Positions 51,397 through 59,573 of a stretch of DNA of 64,000 bases are shown here, piece by piece (position 1 is the first letter of the stretch; the number at the start of each line of letters is the position of its first letter). Location of the stretch: assembly GCF_001909055.1 (NCBI RefSeq), contig NZ_LVWI01000053.1, positions 1 to 64,000 of the forward strand, in the 5' to 3' direction. The notes under the pieces were generated by a model. The model was not told the origin of the DNA, did no database searches, and worked only from the letters and a program-made list of their open reading frames with translations. A program made the position numbers and the translations under genes. The DNA comes from Paenibacillus helianthi (GTDB lineage Bacteria; Bacillota; Bacilli; Paenibacillales; Paenibacillaceae).

Positions 51397-51425
51397 ATCT
51401 TAGCTAAAAGACAACGGACTGACAA
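51397..51425 (-). promoter_or_regulatory. T-box/cysE promoter
   Basis: TTGTCA (51420-51425) and TAAGAT (51397-51402) on the minus strand are separated by 17 nt, with the start near 51390. It lies just beyond the gltX stop codon, so cysE-cysS can be transcribed independently of gltX. Confidence 0.7.
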
Positions 51426-51451
51426 GGGGTTCATCTTCCGGTTATTCCTTT

Positions 51452-52915
51452 TTAAGCCCCTTCGATCTGCGATTTCAGACGTTCGATGACCCGGCTACGG
51501 CCCAGCAGAACTATCGTTATATTCAAATCACGCCCATGTGTTTGTCCGGTTAAAGCGACACGGATCGGCATGAACAGCGCTTTGCCTTTATGTCCCGTCT
51601 CTTTCTGTACTTCTTTAATCAGGACGGCCATGTTGCTGGCAGTAAAGTCGTCAGTAGCTTCCACCTTATTCAGGAAAGCGGACAGGACTTCAGGAACCTG
51701 GCTTTCGGCCAGAATCTGGGCAGCTTCTGTTTCAAGCTCCACATGACTGCGGAAAAACAGCTCGGACAGCTCCACGATGTTCGATGCAGAAGTCATCTGC
51801 TCTTGATACAGAGCAACCAGACTTTCCGCCCAGGCCTGCTGTTCCTCACCAAGCGTTTCCGGCAATCTTCCGGCTTTTTGCAAATGTGGAATAGCCAGAG
51901 CCGCGATACGCTTTGGATCCGCGTGCTTGATGTAGTGGTTATTCAAATGCGACAGTTTGTTGGTATCGAATACGGCTGGACTCTTGGATAGACGGTTTGC
52001 CGTGAAGATGGAGATCAGCTCATCTTTGCTGAAAATCTCCTCTTCGCCCTCCGGTGACCAACCGAGCATTGCGATAAAATTGAACAGTGCCTCAGGTAAA
52101 TAGCCCAGCTGATCGTACTGCTCAATGAACTGAATAATGGATTCGTTGCGTTTGCTCAGTTTCTTGTGGTCATCACCGACAATCAGGGTCATGTGTCCAA
52201 ACAGCGGCGCTTCCCAGCCCAGGGCTTCATAAATCATCAATTGACGCGGTGTATTCGAGATATGGTCTTCCCCGCGTAATACATGAGTGATTTCCATCAG
52301 ATGATCATCCACAGCCACAGCGAAGTTATAGGTTGGTATTCCATCCTTCTTCACAATGACAAAGTCGCCCATTTCCTTGGTATTAAAAGAAATGCTGCCC
52401 TTAACGATATCATCAAAGGTATAAATGCGGTCTTCAGGCACACGGAAACGGATACTTGCTATACGTCCTTCTGCTTCATAGGCCTGGCGCTGCTCTACAG
52501 TCAAATTCCTGTGTTTGCCGGAATAACGTGGAGTCTCGCCTCTAGCGGTCTGCTCTTCACGTTCCGCTTCCAGCTCTTCTTCTGTGCAGTAGCAGCGGTA
52601 TGCAAGACCACGGTCCAGCAGGTCCTGCCAGTATATGCGGTACAGATCCAAACGTTCTGTTTGGCGATAAGGACCATATTCACCGCCGACATCGACACTC
52701 TCATCCCAATCCATTCCCAGCCATTTCAAATATTTGAGCTGGCTTTCTTCCCCTTCAGCAATATTACGCTTTACGTCCGTATCTTCGATCCGGATAATGA
52801 ATTTGCCGCCCAGATTACGGGCGAACAAATAATTGAATAACGCCGTTCTGGCATTTCCGATATGTAAATGTCCCGTAGGGCTTGGTGCGTAACGCACCCG
52901 GACTTGACCCGTCAT
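51452..52915 (-). CDS. gltX: glutamyl-tRNA synthetase (probably non-discriminating)
   Basis: A 487-residue class Ib synthetase. HIGH motif in PTGHLHIGNARTALFN and KMSKS-like motif KLSKRNES are present. In Bacillales it charges both tRNA-Glu and tRNA-Gln, the latter then amidated by GatCAB; that property is inferred from the group. It follows ispF and precedes the cysE T-box. Confidence 0.97.
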   Translation of the reverse strand: MTGQVRVRYAPSPTGHLHIGNARTALFNYLFARNLGGKFIIRIEDTDVKRNIAEGEESQLKYLKWLGMDWDESVDVGGEYGPYRQTERLDLYRIYWQDLLDRGLAYRCYCTEEELEAEREEQTARGETPRYSGKHRNLTVEQRQAYEAEGRIASIRFRVPEDRIYTFDDIVKGSISFNTKEMGDFVIVKKDGIPTYNFAVAVDDHLMEITHVLRGEDHISNTPRQLMIYEALGWEAPLFGHMTLIVGDDHKKLSKRNESIIQFIEQYDQLGYLPEALFNFIAMLGWSPEGEEEIFSKDELISIFTANRLSKSPAVFDTNKLSHLNNHYIKHADPKRIAALAIPHLQKAGRLPETLGEEQQAWAESLVALYQEQMTSASNIVELSELFFRSHVELETEAAQILAESQVPEVLSAFLNKVEATDDFTASNMAVLIKEVQKETGHKGKALFMPIRVALTGQTHGRDLNITIVLLGRSRVIERLKSQIEGA

Positions 52916-52965
52916 GTCATTCCCTCCGCTTCATAATGGTTAAAATTAGGCTGCAAACAGCCATC

Positions 52966-53454
52966 TCAAGATGATATCACATCTTGGAGCAGACAGACAA
53001 TAGATTGTGCTGCAATCCCTTCTCCACGCCCGGTAAAGCCAAGTTGTTCGGTAGTAGTTGCTTTGACATTCACCTTCGATGTCTCAGCTCCCAGTGCCTT
53101 AGCGATAACCTCAATCATTTGCGGGATATAAGGTGCCATCTTAGGCTTTTGGGCAATAATAGTAGAATCAATATTCCCAAGCTTATAACCGCGTTCACGG
53201 GCAAGCGCCCATACATGCTCCAGCAGCTTCAGACTATCCGCATCCTTAAAGGCCGGGTCCGTATCGGGAAAATGTCTGCCGATATCGCCAAGTCCCAAGG
53301 CTCCCAGAATAGCGTCGCTCACTGCATGCAGTAGCACATCAGCGTCAGAGTGCCCAAGCAGTCCCTTTTCATAAGGAATAGTGACACCGCCAATAATGCA
53401 CGGCCTGCCTTCCACCAGCTGGTGTACATCAAAACCTTGTCCTACAGCAATCAT
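52966..53454 (-). CDS. ispF: 2-C-methyl-D-erythritol 2,4-cyclodiphosphate synthase
   Basis: A 162-residue trimeric enzyme of the MEP isoprenoid pathway. GFDVHQL, the zinc-binding HSDADVLLHAVSDAILGA, and FPDTDPAFKDADS are family motifs. Its ATG overlaps the ispD end by 4 nt (ATGA), giving coupling to the enzyme two steps earlier in the pathway. Confidence 0.98.
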   Translation of the reverse strand: MIAVGQGFDVHQLVEGRPCIIGGVTIPYEKGLLGHSDADVLLHAVSDAILGALGLGDIGRHFPDTDPAFKDADSLKLLEHVWALARERGYKLGNIDSTIIAQKPKMAPYIPQMIEVIAKALGAETSKVNVKATTTEQLGFTGRGEGIAAQSIVCLLQDVISS

Positions 53455-54149
53455 GTTTGTACCTCTCCCCTGTTTCTTTGTGTAAATTCAGCGAAATCCA
53501 GATCCTCCGGTGTGGTGATCTTAATGTTTGCGTAGCTTCCTTCCACTACGGCAACCGGAATACCGCTGCGCTCCGCGAGACTCGAATCATCGGTGCCGAG
53601 AAATCCGTCCCGCTCTGCCGACTCATACGCCATAATCAGTTCGGACAGACGAAAAGTCTGCGGGGTCTGAATCGCCCACAGACTTCGCCGATCGGGTGTG
53701 GACAGCACTTTGCCCTCCCCGTCCACCTGCTTGATCGTATCTTTTACGGGTACAGCAAGCACTGAGGCACCGATCTCTTTGGCATACTCGTAACAGGCAG
53801 TAATTTCTTCCTCCTGCACAAATGGACGGACACCGTCATGAACCATTACCCAGGTGGTCCCCAGTTTTCTCAGACCCAAATGAACAGAATGCTGGCGTTC
53901 GGAGCCTCCTGTCACTACAGATGACACTTTGTCAAGCTTGTAGGCCTTTACCCACTCCCGGCAGCGATCCACATCCTCTTGGCCCGTAACCAGTACGATT
54001 TCAGAGATGAGCGGATGCCGTTGAAACACCTCCAGGGTATGAACGATAATCGGTTTCCCCTGCAGCAGCAAATATTGCTTGCTCTCCGCAGTCCCCATTC
54101 TTGTTCCTCTGCCCGCCGCGACAATCACGGCACCTACACTGTTTGACAT
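53451..54149 (-). CDS. ispD: 2-C-methyl-D-erythritol 4-phosphate cytidylyltransferase
   Basis: A 232-residue cytidylyltransferase of the MEP pathway. The nucleotide-binding VIVAAGRGTRMGTAESKQYL is at residues 8-27, and GGSERQHSVHLGL and VHDGVRPFV motifs are conserved. Overlaps ispF by 4 nt. Followed upstream by yacL. Confidence 0.97.
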   Translation of the reverse strand: MSNSVGAVIVAAGRGTRMGTAESKQYLLLQGKPIIVHTLEVFQRHPLISEIVLVTGQEDVDRCREWVKAYKLDKVSSVVTGGSERQHSVHLGLRKLGTTWVMVHDGVRPFVQEEEITACYEYAKEIGASVLAVPVKDTIKQVDGEGKVLSTPDRRSLWAIQTPQTFRLSELIMAYESAERDGFLGTDDSSLAERSGIPVAVVEGSYANIKITTPEDLDFAEFTQRNRGEVQT

Positions 54150-54245
54150 TCTGCCCTTCTCCTGCCCTTCACGTATACCCCCATCATAACGTGTTTGGCG
54201 GCTATTTCCAACCCATTGGAGAAGCTTTCACTGCTCTGAAACCGT

Positions 54246-55334
54246 TTATTGCGCTTTTTCCATCAGCTTCGGCTTGGCAAAGATCATGCGTCCCGCCGAA
54301 GTCTGCAGCACACTAGTTACCAGAACCTCCATCGTTGTACCGATGTATTCGCGGCCGCCCTCGACCACAATCATTGTTCCGTCATCAAGATAGGCAACCC
54401 CTTGTCCATGCTCCTTGCCATCTTTAATAACCTGGACTATGATCTCTTCACCAGGCAGGACCACCGGCTTCACCGCATTGGCCAGATCATTGATATTGAG
54501 AACCGACACGCCTTGCAGCTCACACACCTTGTTAAGGTTAAAGTCATTGGTTACTACCTTGCCCCGCAGCACTTTAGCCAGTTTGACCAGTTTACTGTCC
54601 ACTTCGGAGATTTCTTCAAAATCACCTTCGTAGATCAGCACCTTCACATCCAGCTCTTTTTGGATTTTGTTGAGGATATCCAATCCGCGACGTCCGCGGT
54701 TGCGTTTCAGCAGATCCGATGAATCGGCAATATGCTGAAGCTCCTCCAGAACAAATTCCGGGATTACGATGGTTCCTTCAATGAAACCCGTCTTGCAGAT
54801 ATCCGCGATCCGTCCGTCTATAATGACACTTGTATCCAGAATCTTATGCTCTTCCAAGCCGCGGCCTTCCGGTTCTGCAGCCTGTCCCCAGCGCCCGATT
54901 GTCCATAGAGAGGCCAACTCTTCTTTCTTTTCCAGCCCGACCCGGAGACCCATGTACCCAAACGTAAGCGTTGCAGCGACCTGCAGCAGCTCTCCTGCCT
55001 TTCCAAGCCAAACCATGGCAGGATATAGCAGCAGGGACAAGAGAAGGCCTCCCGTAAGCCCAGCAGCGCCTGCAGCCAATTCATTCATGGGGATGCGCGA
55101 ACAATACAATACCGCCTCCCGCAGTTTAGAACCTCCCCATTCCGCGCATAAAGTCCCCGCAAACAAAAAAATAATGGCTCCCAGCACTGCAAACAAAATG
55201 CTTCCCTGCACAGGCAAGCTATTCCCCAGTTTTCCCATTCCCTCCGGGAATCCTCTTTCTGCCGCATGGTATAATGTATACCCTGACCAGGCTCCGCAAA
55301 GTGCGGCAAGCATCAAAATCATTTTTTTCCACAT
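54246..55334 (-). CDS. PIN-TRAM domain membrane protein (YacL-like)
   Basis: A 362-residue protein: four membrane segments in the first 150 residues, then a PIN nuclease-like domain (DTSVIIDGRIADICKTGFI, with acidic residues) and a C-terminal TRAM domain (VLPGEEIIVQVIKDGKE...MIVVEGG). B. subtilis YacL has the same architecture and lies between disA and ispD; nuclease activity is likely but unproven. The start at 55334 (MWKKMILMLAAL) is favoured because AAGGAGG lies between the in-frame ATG at 55361 and it. Confidence 0.9.
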   Translation of the reverse strand: MWKKMILMLAALCGAWSGYTLYHAAERGFPEGMGKLGNSLPVQGSILFAVLGAIIFLFAGTLCAEWGGSKLREAVLYCSRIPMNELAAGAAGLTGGLLLSLLLYPAMVWLGKAGELLQVAATLTFGYMGLRVGLEKKEELASLWTIGRWGQAAEPEGRGLEEHKILDTSVIIDGRIADICKTGFIEGTIVIPEFVLEELQHIADSSDLLKRNRGRRGLDILNKIQKELDVKVLIYEGDFEEISEVDSKLVKLAKVLRGKVVTNDFNLNKVCELQGVSVLNINDLANAVKPVVLPGEEIIVQVIKDGKEHGQGVAYLDDGTMIVVEGGREYIGTTMEVLVTSVLQTSAGRMIFAKPKLMEKAQ

Positions 55335-55486
55335 TACCTCTGGCACCTCCTTATTATTCATCCTAAAATGATCTATACATCACCAGTATGTTCCAATTTT
55401 TAGGACGGTAATCCGGGGGATCGTTATTTTTTCTGACACTGAACAATATCGTTGCTGCAAAGGCAACCGTAAACTTCTAATACTGG

Positions 55487-55516
55487 TTGAAAACAGGGGA
55501 AGGACTGACATATAAT
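55487..55516 (+). promoter_or_regulatory. promoter of the plus-strand gene at 55550
   Basis: TTGAAA (55487-55492) and TATAAT (55511-55516) are spaced by 18 nt. The start near 55523 leaves a short leader before the ATG at 55550, supporting that start. Confidence 0.75.
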
Positions 55517-55549
55517 GAACTCAATTACGAACCCAGGGGTGAATGGAAA

Positions 55550-55945
55550 ATGAGCGCACCAAGTTTACAGGCCTTCCAGGATCAAGTCTCCGAACTGCTG
55601 CTCCGTCACCGTAGTCTTCTGGATGTAATGTCCAAGAACGGGCAGAGCAGCGCTTCCGTCAATCGTGCAGTCGTCAAAGCCATTACCGAATGCGGCTGTA
55701 TTCAGCTGCACGCAAAGAAACAGATATTTGAGCCTGGTCTAGGGCTTGAACAAGCCAAGGAGCTTGCAGGAACCCATCTTGAAGGCGAACTGTGCGAGAA
55801 CTGCCGTGAGGTGGTTGCGTCGGAGCTGGGCCGTGAGCTGTTCTATATGTCTGCTCTCTGCAATTTGCTTAACATTAATATGGACGAGGTTGTAGAAAAG
55901 GAGTCACAGAAATGTGCTACTCTGGGATTGTTTAACTTCTCCTGA
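55550..55945 (+). CDS. uncharacterised conserved-looking protein, 131 aa, MazG-like C-terminal helix
   Basis: I do not recognise a named family with certainty. The protein has an N-terminal helical part (QVSELLLRHRSLLDVMSK), four to five cysteines (ECGCIQLHAKK, LCENCREV, ALCN, KCATLG), and a C-terminal ELGRELFYMSALCNLLNINM segment that recalls the last helices of MazG-like nucleotide pyrophosphohydrolases, though the usual acidic metal motif is not evident. The ATG at 55550 follows AGGGG and a good promoter; the frame from 55487 runs through the promoter. It is the only plus-strand gene in the right half, set between yacL and pssA. Confidence 0.8.
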   Translation: MSAPSLQAFQDQVSELLLRHRSLLDVMSKNGQSSASVNRAVVKAITECGCIQLHAKKQIFEPGLGLEQAKELAGTHLEGELCENCREVVASELGRELFYMSALCNLLNINMDEVVEKESQKCATLGLFNFS

Positions 55946-55981
55946 ATAGCCTGAAGCGCTCTTTCCATCCGTCAGATCGGC

Positions 55982-56030
55982 AAAAAGGCTTCGCCATCCA
56001 CTGATTCCAGGGAATGGCAAAGCCTCTTTT
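55982..56030. terminator. bidirectional terminator between the 55550 gene and pssA
   Basis: AAAAGGCTTCGCCATCC and GGAATGGCAAAGCCTCTTTT form a stem with a few mismatches, flanked by an A-run and a T-run. It serves both convergent genes. Confidence 0.85.
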
Positions 56031-56094
56031 CCTTACATATATAATTATTAAAATCCTATAGTTCTCTTGAGCATGTTAGTCCCGCAGCAACTTA

Positions 56095-56832
56095 TTATCC
56101 ATTTTTGGAGTGATATATTTTATCTTCTGAACGCCGTCTACGACGGTGACGGCGACGAGCCGTCAGCCGGTCGATATTTTGTTTAAAACCATACAATGCA
56201 TACAATGCAAGAAGTACAAAGATTAGCTTGGCGATTTGCTCGGGAAAAATCACGGCAACCGCAACAGCTATAACAATCACAACAGGGGCGCCAACAACCG
56301 CCTTTTTGGGCAGGCCCACTTTTTTAAAATTCGGATATTTAACCGTGCTGACCATAAGATAAGACAGCAGCAGCGTAACTACAATCATAAATGGGGCCGA
56401 TACATCCTTATGAAAAAGCGCTAGTGTAGCCAGCACCCCTCCCGCAGCCGGAATCGGCAACCCGACAAAATATCCAGGGATACCGGGACGGACATTAAAA
56501 CGGGCCAAACGAAGCGCACCGAATACCGGGAAAATCGCCGTTACGGTCCAGCCTAATGCAGAATTCAAATCCTGCAGGCTAGTGATGTACATGATCAGCG
56601 CCGGCGCAACTCCAAAGGAAACGACATCGGATAATGAGTCCAGCTCCTTGCCAAATTCACTTTCGCATTTCAGCGCCCGTGCAACACGACCATCCAACCC
56701 GTCTAACAGCATAGCGATAATCACCATGATAGCGGCCATGCTCAGTTTACCGTCAAACGCCATCATGATACCAAACATTCCAAGCATTAAGTTACCGATG
56801 GTAAACAAACTCGGAATTGATTTTTGTATCAT
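56095..56832 (-). CDS. pssA: CDP-diacylglycerol-serine O-phosphatidyltransferase
   Basis: A 245-residue membrane enzyme making phosphatidylserine. The CDP-alcohol phosphotransferase motif DGLDGRVARALKCESEFGKE, continuing with LDSLSDVVSFG, is exact, with about six membrane segments. The C-terminus is a highly basic tail (RRRHRRRRR). In B. subtilis pssA lies elsewhere; here it is between disA and yacL on the same strand as disA. Phosphatidylserine is the precursor of phosphatidylethanolamine via Psd. Confidence 0.95.
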   Translation of the reverse strand: MIQKSIPSLFTIGNLMLGMFGIMMAFDGKLSMAAIMVIIAMLLDGLDGRVARALKCESEFGKELDSLSDVVSFGVAPALIMYITSLQDLNSALGWTVTAIFPVFGALRLARFNVRPGIPGYFVGLPIPAAGGVLATLALFHKDVSAPFMIVVTLLLSYLMVSTVKYPNFKKVGLPKKAVVGAPVVIVIAVAVAVIFPEQIAKLIFVLLALYALYGFKQNIDRLTARRRHRRRRRSEDKIYHSKNG

Positions 56833-56897
56833 TTCTTCACCTCTATTTTCCTACTATTGAGCAACAACGTCTCCAATATTACGTGATTGTATGTTAT

Positions 56898-57968
56898 TTA
56901 CATTTGCCTGTCAATAAGAACTTGTTTCTGCAGCCGTTTGAGTCCGTCCTGAATATTACGGGCACGCACTTCGCCGATACCGTCCACCTCATCCAATTCT
57001 GCAATGCTCGCCGTCATCAGGTTAGGCAGCATTTCAAACCTTTCCACCAGATTGTGTATGATCACATTAGGCAGTCTTGGGATTTTGTTCAGCAAGCGGT
57101 AGCCCCGCGGCGTTACCACTTCCTCCGAAGCAATCGCCGTAGATGAATATCCCAGTAATCGGGCAATATGGTTGTCATCCATCAGATCGTCGTCGCTGGT
57201 TCGCTTGAGTCCGGAGATGATTTCGCGGATTTTGTCCTCCTGTTCCTCTCTTGCATAGTCTCTGTACAGAAGCCATGCTTCTTCCTCTGTATTTCCAACC
57301 AGTTCTTCCATTTGCATACTGATCAGGCGTCCTTCATTGCCGAGCTCGTTGATATAGCGTTTGATTTCCATCTTGATCCGAAGCACCATCTCCACGCGTT
57401 GGATGACTCCAACCACCTCAGCGACAGTGACAATCCCTTCATACTCGGAAGCAGACAGATTGGTCAAACTCTGTGTTAGCACTGCTCTGTACTTCTCCAG
57501 AGTTTGGATCGCCTGATTGGCCTTGGCCAGGATCGAACCGATTTCTTTGAGCGCATACCGGATGGAGCCTTGGTACAGTGTGATTATATTGCGGCGTTGG
57601 GAAATGGAAACCACCAGCTTGCCGGTTTGCTTGGCAACACGCTCTGCTGTACGGTGCCGGATTCCTGTCTCGATTGAGGAGATGGAGGAATCTGGAATCA
57701 GTTGCGTATTTGCGTACAGAATCCGTTTCAAATCCTCGCTTAAAATAATCGCACCGTCCATTTTGGCCAGCTCATACAAGTAATTGGGTGAAAAATCACA
57801 GTTGATCGAAAAGCCGCCATCGACAACTTCCATCACTTCAGGGCTATATCCGACAACAATGAGCGCTCCTGTCTTTGCCCGCAGCACATTTTCCAGACCT
57901 TCCCGGAAAGGTGTTCCCGGTGCCGCCATTCTGAGCAGATCGTTCATATTTTCTAATTCCTTTGTCAT
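56898..57968 (-). CDS. disA: DNA integrity scanning protein DisA, diadenylate cyclase
   Basis: A 356-residue protein making cyclic di-AMP. The DAC active site motifs MDGAIILS and GIRHRTAERVA are at about residues 75-120, followed by a linker and the C-terminal helix-hairpin-helix (LDEVDGIGEVRARNIQDGLK) that reads branched DNA. It is 10 nt downstream of radA, which in Bacillus regulates DisA activity. Confidence 0.98.
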   Translation of the reverse strand: MTKELENMNDLLRMAAPGTPFREGLENVLRAKTGALIVVGYSPEVMEVVDGGFSINCDFSPNYLYELAKMDGAIILSEDLKRILYANTQLIPDSSISSIETGIRHRTAERVAKQTGKLVVSISQRRNIITLYQGSIRYALKEIGSILAKANQAIQTLEKYRAVLTQSLTNLSASEYEGIVTVAEVVGVIQRVEMVLRIKMEIKRYINELGNEGRLISMQMEELVGNTEEEAWLLYRDYAREEQEDKIREIISGLKRTSDDDLMDDNHIARLLGYSSTAIASEEVVTPRGYRLLNKIPRLPNVIIHNLVERFEMLPNLMTASIAELDEVDGIGEVRARNIQDGLKRLQKQVLIDRQM

Positions 57969-57978
57969 TCTGTGCCCC

Positions 57979-59346
57979 CTAATCTAACGCGACCGCTAGT
58001 GCATCTGCTACGGTGCTGACGCCAATAATCTGGATATCCTGCGGATGCTTCCAGCCCTTCATGCTTTTCTCGGGCATAATGACTCTCCGGAACCCAAGCT
58101 TGGCTGCCTCTTTCACACGCGTTTCCGCACGTGAGACCCCTCTTACTTCTCCCGTAAGTCCAACTTCACCAAAAAAAACATCATAAGGCTTAGTTGAAAT
58201 ATCCCGGAAGCTGGAGGCGATACTAATGGCAACTGCCAAATCAATAGCCGGCTCATCCAACTTTACCCCACCAGCCACATTCAAGTAAGCATCCTGGTTT
58301 TGCAAAAACATCCCCATCCGCTTCTCCAGAACGGCAATGATCAGAGCCATCCGTTGATGGTCCATACCTGTACACATCCGCCGTGGAGAAGGGAAGTGGG
58401 TAGCTGCTACAAGTGCCTGAAGCTCAACAAGCACAGGCCGGGTTCCCTCCATGCTGGCTACAACCGCTGACCCAGCAACTCCGAGCGGACGCTCCGACAA
58501 GAACAGCTCAGAAGGATTCTCCACTTCAGTAAGCCCGATTTCTCCCATTTCAAAAATCCCGATCTCATTTGTGGATCCAAACCGGTTCTTGACTGCACGC
58601 AGCAAACGGTACGTATGATGACGCTCCCCTTCAAAATAGAGAACACAATCGACCATATGCTCCAGCATGCGTGGCCCTGCAATTGCCCCTTCTTTCGTTA
58701 CATGTCCTACAAGGACCGTAGCAATCCCGCGAATTTTGGCGATCCGCATGAATCTTGTCGTACATTCCCGAACCTGTGTCACACTGCCGGGTGCGCTTGT
58801 TACCTCAGGCATAAATACAGTCTGAATAGAGTCAATGACCAGGAACTGGGGCTGAATCTGCTCAATCGCTTCTTCAATGCTCTCCATATTAGTCTCACAC
58901 AGCACATAAAGCTCTGCAGAAAGCGCCCCAAGGCGATCCGCACGAAGCTTTGTTTGCCGGACCGATTCTTCTCCTGAAATGTACAGCACCCGTAATCCCT
59001 GGGTTGTCAGCGCATGCGAAGTCTGCAGCAGGAGCGTCGACTTACCAATCCCCGGATCTCCACCTACCAGCACCAGAGAACCGGGAACAATCCCTCCCCC
59101 CAGCACACGGTTAAGCTCTCCAATGCCTGTCAGGATACGCGGCTCTTTGTCACTTTCTATATTTATGATCGATTGCGCCTTTTCTTTACTTTGAAAAATC
59201 GGTGCATTCATGCCTTGTGTTTTGACTACAATTTCTGTCTCTTCCACCATGGAGTTCCAAGCCTGGCAGCCGGGACATTTCCCGAACCATTTTGGCGATT
59301 CATAGCCGCATTCGGTACAAAAAAATTTAGTTTTTGGTTTTGCCAT
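57979..59346 (-). CDS. radA: DNA repair protein RadA (Sms)
   Basis: A 455-residue RecA-like helicase for recombination. Zinc finger Cys10, Cys13, Cys24, Cys27 (CTECGYESPKWFGKCPGC); Walker A VGGDPGIGKST; the RadA-specific KNRFG motif (RAVKNRFGSTNEIG); and a Lon-like C-terminal domain. It is cotranscribed with disA. A strong terminator separates it from clpC; a weak promoter (TAAACT at about 59398-59403 with extended TG) could serve it. Confidence 0.97.
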   Translation of the reverse strand: MAKPKTKFFCTECGYESPKWFGKCPGCQAWNSMVEETEIVVKTQGMNAPIFQSKEKAQSIINIESDKEPRILTGIGELNRVLGGGIVPGSLVLVGGDPGIGKSTLLLQTSHALTTQGLRVLYISGEESVRQTKLRADRLGALSAELYVLCETNMESIEEAIEQIQPQFLVIDSIQTVFMPEVTSAPGSVTQVRECTTRFMRIAKIRGIATVLVGHVTKEGAIAGPRMLEHMVDCVLYFEGERHHTYRLLRAVKNRFGSTNEIGIFEMGEIGLTEVENPSELFLSERPLGVAGSAVVASMEGTRPVLVELQALVAATHFPSPRRMCTGMDHQRMALIIAVLEKRMGMFLQNQDAYLNVAGGVKLDEPAIDLAVAISIASSFRDISTKPYDVFFGEVGLTGEVRGVSRAETRVKEAAKLGFRRVIMPEKSMKGWKHPQDIQIIGVSTVADALAVALD

Positions 59347-59514
59347 GTGCTCTCCTATCCGTCCGAACTTGCTAAAATTGCGGATAAATTTCTCTTACTC
59401 AAAGTTTACCATTTCTGCACACTGAACGGAAGGTCACTTAAGATCTACTTTTGAATCCTACTTCATTAACCTGCCTGAATGATTGCTTAATTAAACATCG
59501 AGGTACCTTTACGC

Positions 59515-59554
59515 AAAAAAGCCCCCACTTCTCCATACGGAGAAGTGGAAGCTT
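59515..59554 (-). terminator. rho-independent terminator of clpC
   Basis: On the minus strand AAGCTTCCACTTCTCC pairs with GGAGAAGTGGGGGCTT across GTAT, followed by T6. It ends the ctsR-mcsA-mcsB-clpC operon before radA. Confidence 0.94.
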
Positions 59555-59573
59555 TGTTTCAACCAAGTAAAGG

